Positions 21,301 through 21,823 of a stretch of DNA of 21,823 bases are shown piece by piece (the stretch's first letter is position 1; each line of letters begins with the position of its first letter). The notes beneath the pieces are model-generated. The model was not told where the DNA came from. It did not search any database and saw only the letters and a list, made by a program, of their open reading frames with translations. The stretch covers positions 21,315-43,137 of the forward strand of contig NW_014040318.1 of assembly GCF_001186125.1 (NCBI RefSeq), given 5' to 3'. Both the position numbers and the translations under genes were made by a program. This stretch comes from Sphaeroforma arctica JP610 (lineage: Eukaryota > Opisthokonta > Ichthyosporea > Ichthyophonida).

Positions 21301-21699
21301 ATGATGTAAACGGGCATGTTGACTGACCCACGCGTGTATTTGATGAGAAAGGGACAGGTATGGGGCCAAGACAGGAAGTAAATAAGACTGAGAGCTCCTG
21401 CGTATAGCTCGCTCGAACCAAAGCTTCCTTATATTAATTCCGAATGAGGTGCAATAGATTCTTTTCACTTCAGAGTGCAAACGTGTACACAAGGCGTTGC
21501 ACGTATGCTTGTTTATCAAATATTTTTGAGCTCGGTCTCTGTGGAATCGCACGCGTTCTCCGATATTCTCATGGGAAATCAGTTTGACTAAATGAATAGT
21601 TTACAAATAGTACGTGCAGATTTTCTACTCACGTGAGGTCGAATCGATTTCCAGCGCCGCATCAATAGAATCAGTCACCTTGTCTACACTTTCCTTCAC
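9728..21699 (-). CDS. TMF1: TMF1-like golgin (TATA element modulatory factor / ARA160), 5' incomplete, 18 exons
   Basis: Joined minus-strand exons: 21699-21633, 21251-21002, 20498-20272, 19832-18448, 18288-18162, 17446-15947, 15652-15436, 14897-14743, 14435-14215, 13881-13552, 13328-13241, 12874-12614, 12376-12259, 11765-11672, 10987-10916, 10496-10415, 10247-10164, 9897-9728. All introns are GT-AG, all phases agree, total 1815 codons plus stop. The start-codon exon lies beyond the right edge. Identity rests on the C-terminus (LQMYGQKAEEAEEARLDLLD, nearly identical to animal TMF1 as I recall it), the block KDEEIEGLLGEGTKLSQQ, PLNKQ-IESL (PLLRQ-IENL in animals) and the N-terminal VDKVTDSIDAALEID (animal QKSIDRVLDIQ). 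Known: TMF1 is a Golgi tether whose C-terminal coiled coil binds Rab6 and whose N-terminus captures vesicles. Odd: the acidic region before the coiled coil is about 1160 aa, against a few hundred in animals; total length exceeds animal TMF1 (about 1093 aa). Confidence 0.93.
10164..10247 (-). CDS. TMF1: TMF1 exon: C-terminal domain
   Basis: 84 bases, phases 1 in and 1 out; acceptor TCACAG/AGGAAG, donor GAAG/GTATTG. Encodes EVTALVAEIEELQVFKGKVD and ELQTAYE, matching the animal block LVKLTNQNDELEEKVKEI and RTQLRDLDQRY. Confidence 0.9.
10415..10496 (-). CDS. TMF1: TMF1 exon: C-terminal domain
   Basis: 27 codons plus one base, phase 0 in and 1 out; acceptor GTCCAG/GCACTG, donor GAAG/GTGTGT. Encodes ALHQREREVVSLQRQIQEE and TNLRVSME. 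Start of the Rab6-binding TMF C-terminal domain. Open frames in the flanking intron (10497-10915) on either strand are not conserved. Confidence 0.88.
10916..10987 (-). CDS. TMF1: TMF1 exon: entry into the C-terminal conserved domain
   Basis: 24 codons, phase 0 at both ends; acceptor GGCAG/GTACAC, donor AAAGGG/GTGTGT. Encodes VHSTGDELGRLNTDTLSNWE then QLKG. The junction EQLKG-ALHQREREVVSLQ aligns residue for residue with animal ENLQSQLKLREGEITHLQ, which supports this small exon despite its size. Confidence 0.82.
11672..11765 (-). CDS. TMF1: TMF1 exon: Ser-rich linker between coiled coils
   Basis: 31 codons plus one base in; phases 2 in and 0 out; acceptor CTCAG/GGGGTC, donor AAG/GTACGT. Encodes GSPTTSPMERAQSLRREISA and GSHLSSSSIK, the counterpart of the animal Ser-rich linker before the conserved C-terminal domain. 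The next intron (10988-11671, 684 nt) holds nothing recognised. Confidence 0.82.
12259..12376 (-). CDS. TMF1: TMF1 exon: coiled coil
   Basis: 38 full codons, phases 1 in and 2 out; acceptor TTGCAG/AGTCGT, donor CACAG/GTGTGT. Encodes SLSRVEELEKQNSACTAQIG to EELRHYAH. The frame stays open past the donor for about 27 codons, but only this donor gives phase agreement with the next exon. Confidence 0.85.
12614..12874 (-). CDS. TMF1: TMF1 exon: long coiled coil
   Basis: 86 full codons, phases 1 in and 1 out; acceptor ATGACAG/ACGCGA, donor GGAAG/GTACTT. Encodes AKLSEAIQNEDNYARRMDEA to VSLSEHRME with regular heptads. Direct joining to the previous exon gives ERLGEA-D-AKLSEA in frame. Confidence 0.9.
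12980..13033 (-). pseudogene. Relic duplicated exon start inside a TMF1 intron
   Basis: On the minus strand, an acceptor-like CCTACAG is followed by sequence close to the start of the downstream exon (12841-12874): GACGC..CGCT.AG.GAAGCC....ACGAGG in both. In one frame it reads SEKDATLSEA beside the exon's DAKLSEA. Using it would break phase: joined to the preceding exon it gives a stop after eight codons. A decayed copy or a poison exon. Confidence 0.65.
13241..13328 (-). CDS. TMF1: TMF1 exon: coiled coil (IESL...ERLGEA)
   Basis: 29 codons plus one base, phase 0 in and 1 out; acceptor TTCCAG/ATTGAG, donor GCAG/GTAATG. Encodes IESLRASLAEHQEELHMV and SYTERLGEA, matching animal IENLQATLGSQ and LSDRLGES. 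The downstream intron (12875-13240) holds a relic copy of the next exon's start at 12980-13033. Confidence 0.9.
13552..13881 (-). CDS. TMF1: TMF1 exon: coiled coil ending in PLNKQ
   Basis: Exactly 110 codons, phase 0 at both ends; acceptor CCATAG/ATAGAG, donor CAG/GTGGGG. Encodes IEVDNVRREGEDRVRTIEE to NELVVSAAPLNKQ. The end aligns with animal RPLLRQ, a break in the coiled coil that is well kept across TMF proteins. Confidence 0.9.
14215..14435 (-). CDS. TMF1: TMF1 exon: coiled coil
   Basis: 73 full codons, phases 1 in and 0 out; donor AGG/GTATGT. The acceptor is CAACAG/GCAAAT at 14435; a second AG eleven bases on (14424) would break phase, so the upstream one is used. Encodes KSQKSMDEKDAYLAKTT to NLNDKVEAFR, continuous heptads. 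Intron 13882-14214 shows no special element beyond a short ATATAC tract near 14040-14080. Confidence 0.9.
14743..14897 (-). CDS. TMF1: TMF1 exon: conserved coiled-coil block (TMF DNA-binding-domain region)
   Basis: 51 full codons, phases 2 in and 1 out; acceptor GGCAG/GGGAAC, donor TTGG/GTATGG. Encodes KDEEIEGLLGEGTKLSQQ and TAIKKLREKNKELE, matching animal KDEQIRGLMEEGEKLSKQ and IIKKLRAKDKENE. This block is named the TMF DNA-binding domain, although the protein's main role is at the Golgi. The upstream intron (14898-15435) carries a tandem duplication and a palindromic microsatellite. Confidence 0.92.
14976..15043. repeat. 34-bp tandem duplication in a TMF1 intron
   Basis: Two adjacent copies (14976-15009, 15010-15043) starting TTCTATATAACTATGAGATA and ending CAAGCTA, with only a few differences. 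It looks recent. It lies within intron 14898-15435. Confidence 0.9.
15263..15355. repeat. Palindromic CA/TA/TG microsatellite
   Basis: An eight-step CA run leads into TA runs, a short ACAGAGA break, more TA, then a TG run. Left and right halves are reverse complements, so the tract can fold into a long hairpin or cruciform. It is preceded by an AAAAC repeat (15237-15260). It lies within a TMF1 intron. Confidence 0.9.
15436..15652 (-). CDS. TMF1: TMF1 exon: start of the coiled coil
   Basis: 71 full codons, phases 1 in and 2 out; acceptor CTGCAG/CCACCG, donor CAAG/GTCCGT. Encodes TDPREQQVLHLSMEVSELQ and a continuous heptad pattern ending KARKQAAKSAR, with Leu/Ile/Met spacing typical of a coiled coil. 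This is where alignment with animal TMF1 resumes after the enlarged acidic region. Confidence 0.9.
15947..17446 (-). CDS. TMF1: TMF1 giant exon B (499 codons): acidic region with heptapeptide array
   Basis: Phases 1 in and 1 out; acceptor CTACAG/AAGCAA, donor GATG/GTAAGT. Begins ATDTARTGEEAELTES, then DDGWAQDDSAWDTAESFEPI and DTWTGGD (acidic-Trp motifs), a Glu/Gly/Val-rich acidic stretch, and a heptad-length array around EEQGEYA (16196-16432). It ends just before the coiled coil (VNSVVSSGGD). Extremely acidic. A 370-codon ATG ORF lies on the opposite strand but is a by-product of this composition. Confidence 0.9.
16196..16432 (-). repeat. 21-bp minisatellite encoding a heptapeptide array (EEQGEYA type)
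   Basis: About 11 copies of a 21-bp unit in TMF1 giant exon B. Unit variants include AEEQGEY, AEKHGEH, VDEHGEH, AGEQGEY, AEEQGGY, AEAQGEY and AEVQAED. Length changes in whole units keep the frame. Looser versions (EEQGAYAVEGHGDYADAY) continue upstream to about 16560. Confidence 0.95.
17529..17755. repeat. Four tandem copies of a roughly 60-bp unit in a TMF1 intron
   Basis: Copies begin at about 17529, 17593, 17642 and 17704. Shared parts are AGTGATAGAATA, AAGCTCTTAA.GCATTCTTACA and TATCTTT. The second copy has lost part of the start. It lies in intron 17447-18161. Confidence 0.85.
18162..18288 (-). CDS. TMF1: TMF1 exon: short acidic-Trp exon
   Basis: 42 codons plus one base, phase 0 in and 1 out; acceptor GAGTAG/ACGAAT, donor CATG/GTATGG. 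Encodes TNTDTINTAVERAVESL and then EDAWDNGMEGWEQAGEHH, another copy of the acidic-Trp motif. The exon would be missed by an ATG-based search because no start lies in its frame. It is flanked by introns of 159 nt (18289-18447) and 715 nt (17447-18161). Confidence 0.85.
18448..19832 (-). CDS. TMF1: TMF1 giant exon A (461 codons): repeats and acidic-Trp motif
   Basis: Phases 1 in and 0 out; acceptor ACATAG/ACGATG, donor GAG/GTAAGT. Opens DDGFEPIAVAP, then three diverged repeats of about 40-45 residues centred on KRAERSD, KRAQRST and KRAARSA (19297-19683), a long acidic Ala/Thr/Glu-rich stretch, the Trp cluster DDGWGQTDTWDEMEG near 18823-18860, and a Gln/Glu-rich end. No globular domain recognised; likely disordered. 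Confidence 0.9.
19297..19683 (-). repeat. Three diverged repeats of about 130 bp in TMF1 giant exon A
   Basis: Each encodes a basic core (KVRGKRAERSDGVSD; KAKEKRAQRSTDVSD; KTRDKRAARSAAVGS) followed by an acidic Asp/Gly-rich half (GSGEGVQDDIAGATKA; EAGQDVHSDAARATKT; GAGEEVLGAAVGQTTG). Spacing is about 40-45 residues. Confidence 0.85.
20272..20498 (-). CDS. TMF1: TMF1 exon: Ser/Thr/Gln-rich segment with tryptophan motifs
   Basis: 75 full codons, phases 2 in and 1 out. Two acceptors three bases apart (CAG/T at 20498 or TAG/A at 20495) both keep the frame and change one residue, a NAGNAG-like site. Encodes many Thr/Ser/Gln/Asn and ends VGWESGAGDAWDVVDDDWN, the first dense acidic-Trp cluster. Donor GGTG/GTGAGT. 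Intron 19833-20271 starts with a short CA-rich tract at 20229-20256 on the plus strand. Confidence 0.87.
21002..21251 (-). CDS. TMF1: TMF1 exon: basic/acidic linker with WDN motif
   Basis: 82 full codons, phases 1 in and 2 out; acceptor ACGCAG/GTAAGC, donor CTGG/GTGAGT. Starts KRLVSEGDDADNDDEVV and ends KRTWDNSSP. Polar and probably disordered. The next intron (20499-21001, 503 nt) contains no recognised element. Confidence 0.87.
21633..21699 (-). CDS. TMF1: TMF1 first exon in window
   Basis: 22 codons plus one base (phase 0 in, phase 1 out), acceptor TACAG/GTGAAG, donor TCAC/GTGAGT. Encodes VKESVDKVTDSIDAALEID, the second half of the short N-terminal vesicle-capture segment of TMF-type golgins. 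The preceding bases to 21823 hold a TA microsatellite but no start codon in context, so the MSWF-like first exon should lie upstream. The following intron (21252-21632) shows nothing notable. Confidence 0.85.
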
Positions 21700-21778
21700 C
21701 TGTAGCAAAAAGTTGCGGGAAAGGCAGAACAGAAAATTATTAAAAATGTTTAATCATGAACAGACACACAGACACAGA

Positions 21779-21779
21779 C

Positions 21780-21813
<34 letters not shown>

Positions 21814-21823
21814 GTATATATAC
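21779..21823. repeat. TA microsatellite at the right edge
   Basis: TA run of about 30 bases followed by AGTATATATAC. It falls in the intron before the first visible TMF1 exon. Like the left edge, it may mark where an assembly stopped. Confidence 0.9.

Overview
This is nuclear DNA from a eukaryote. It carries one intronless gene, one compact gene of a small secreted-protein type with broken relatives nearby, and one very intron-rich gene that crosses most of the right half. Stops are standard and every intron I could place is GT-AG. Simple AT repeats cap both ends. I see no rRNA, tRNA, CRISPR array or intact mobile element. The intron density, the clear golgin TMF1 orthologue and the cytochrome b5-flavoprotein fit a protist, possibly a unicellular relative of animals, but the sequence alone does not fix the lineage.

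Layout. 1-249: AT microsatellite. 1054-3051 (+): a predicted mitochondrial cytochrome b5 / DAO-type FAD oxidoreductase of 665 aa without introns. 3052-4809: no convincing gene. 4856-5348 (-): a small signal-peptide protein built of Cys-containing modules, with a TATA box and a poly(A) signal. 6182-6699 (+): two tandem, decayed copies of that gene's 3' end. 8075-8510 (+): a third relic that keeps the promoter flank and the 3' tail but has lost the coding body. 8511-9727: no gene; it ends in a 90-bp direct repeat just past the end of the next gene.

9728-21699 (-): an orthologue of TMF1 (TATA element modulatory factor / ARA160), a Golgi coiled-coil tether. I placed 18 exons whose splice phases agree at every junction; they encode 1815 aa, and the exon with the start codon lies beyond the right edge. 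The C-terminal coiled coil and Rab-binding end match the animal protein closely. Before the coiled coil lies a hugely enlarged, acidic, low-complexity region of about 1160 aa carried mainly by two giant exons (1385 and 1500 bp). It holds an 11-copy heptapeptide array, three 40-45-residue repeats and a recurring acidic tryptophan motif.

The most interesting points are the tryptophan-motif and repeat expansion in TMF1, the inverted and tandem decay series of the small secreted gene, a relic duplicated exon inside TMF1, repeated copies of a splice acceptor in one of its introns, and the b5-DAO fusion. The three genes show no obvious functional link to one another.
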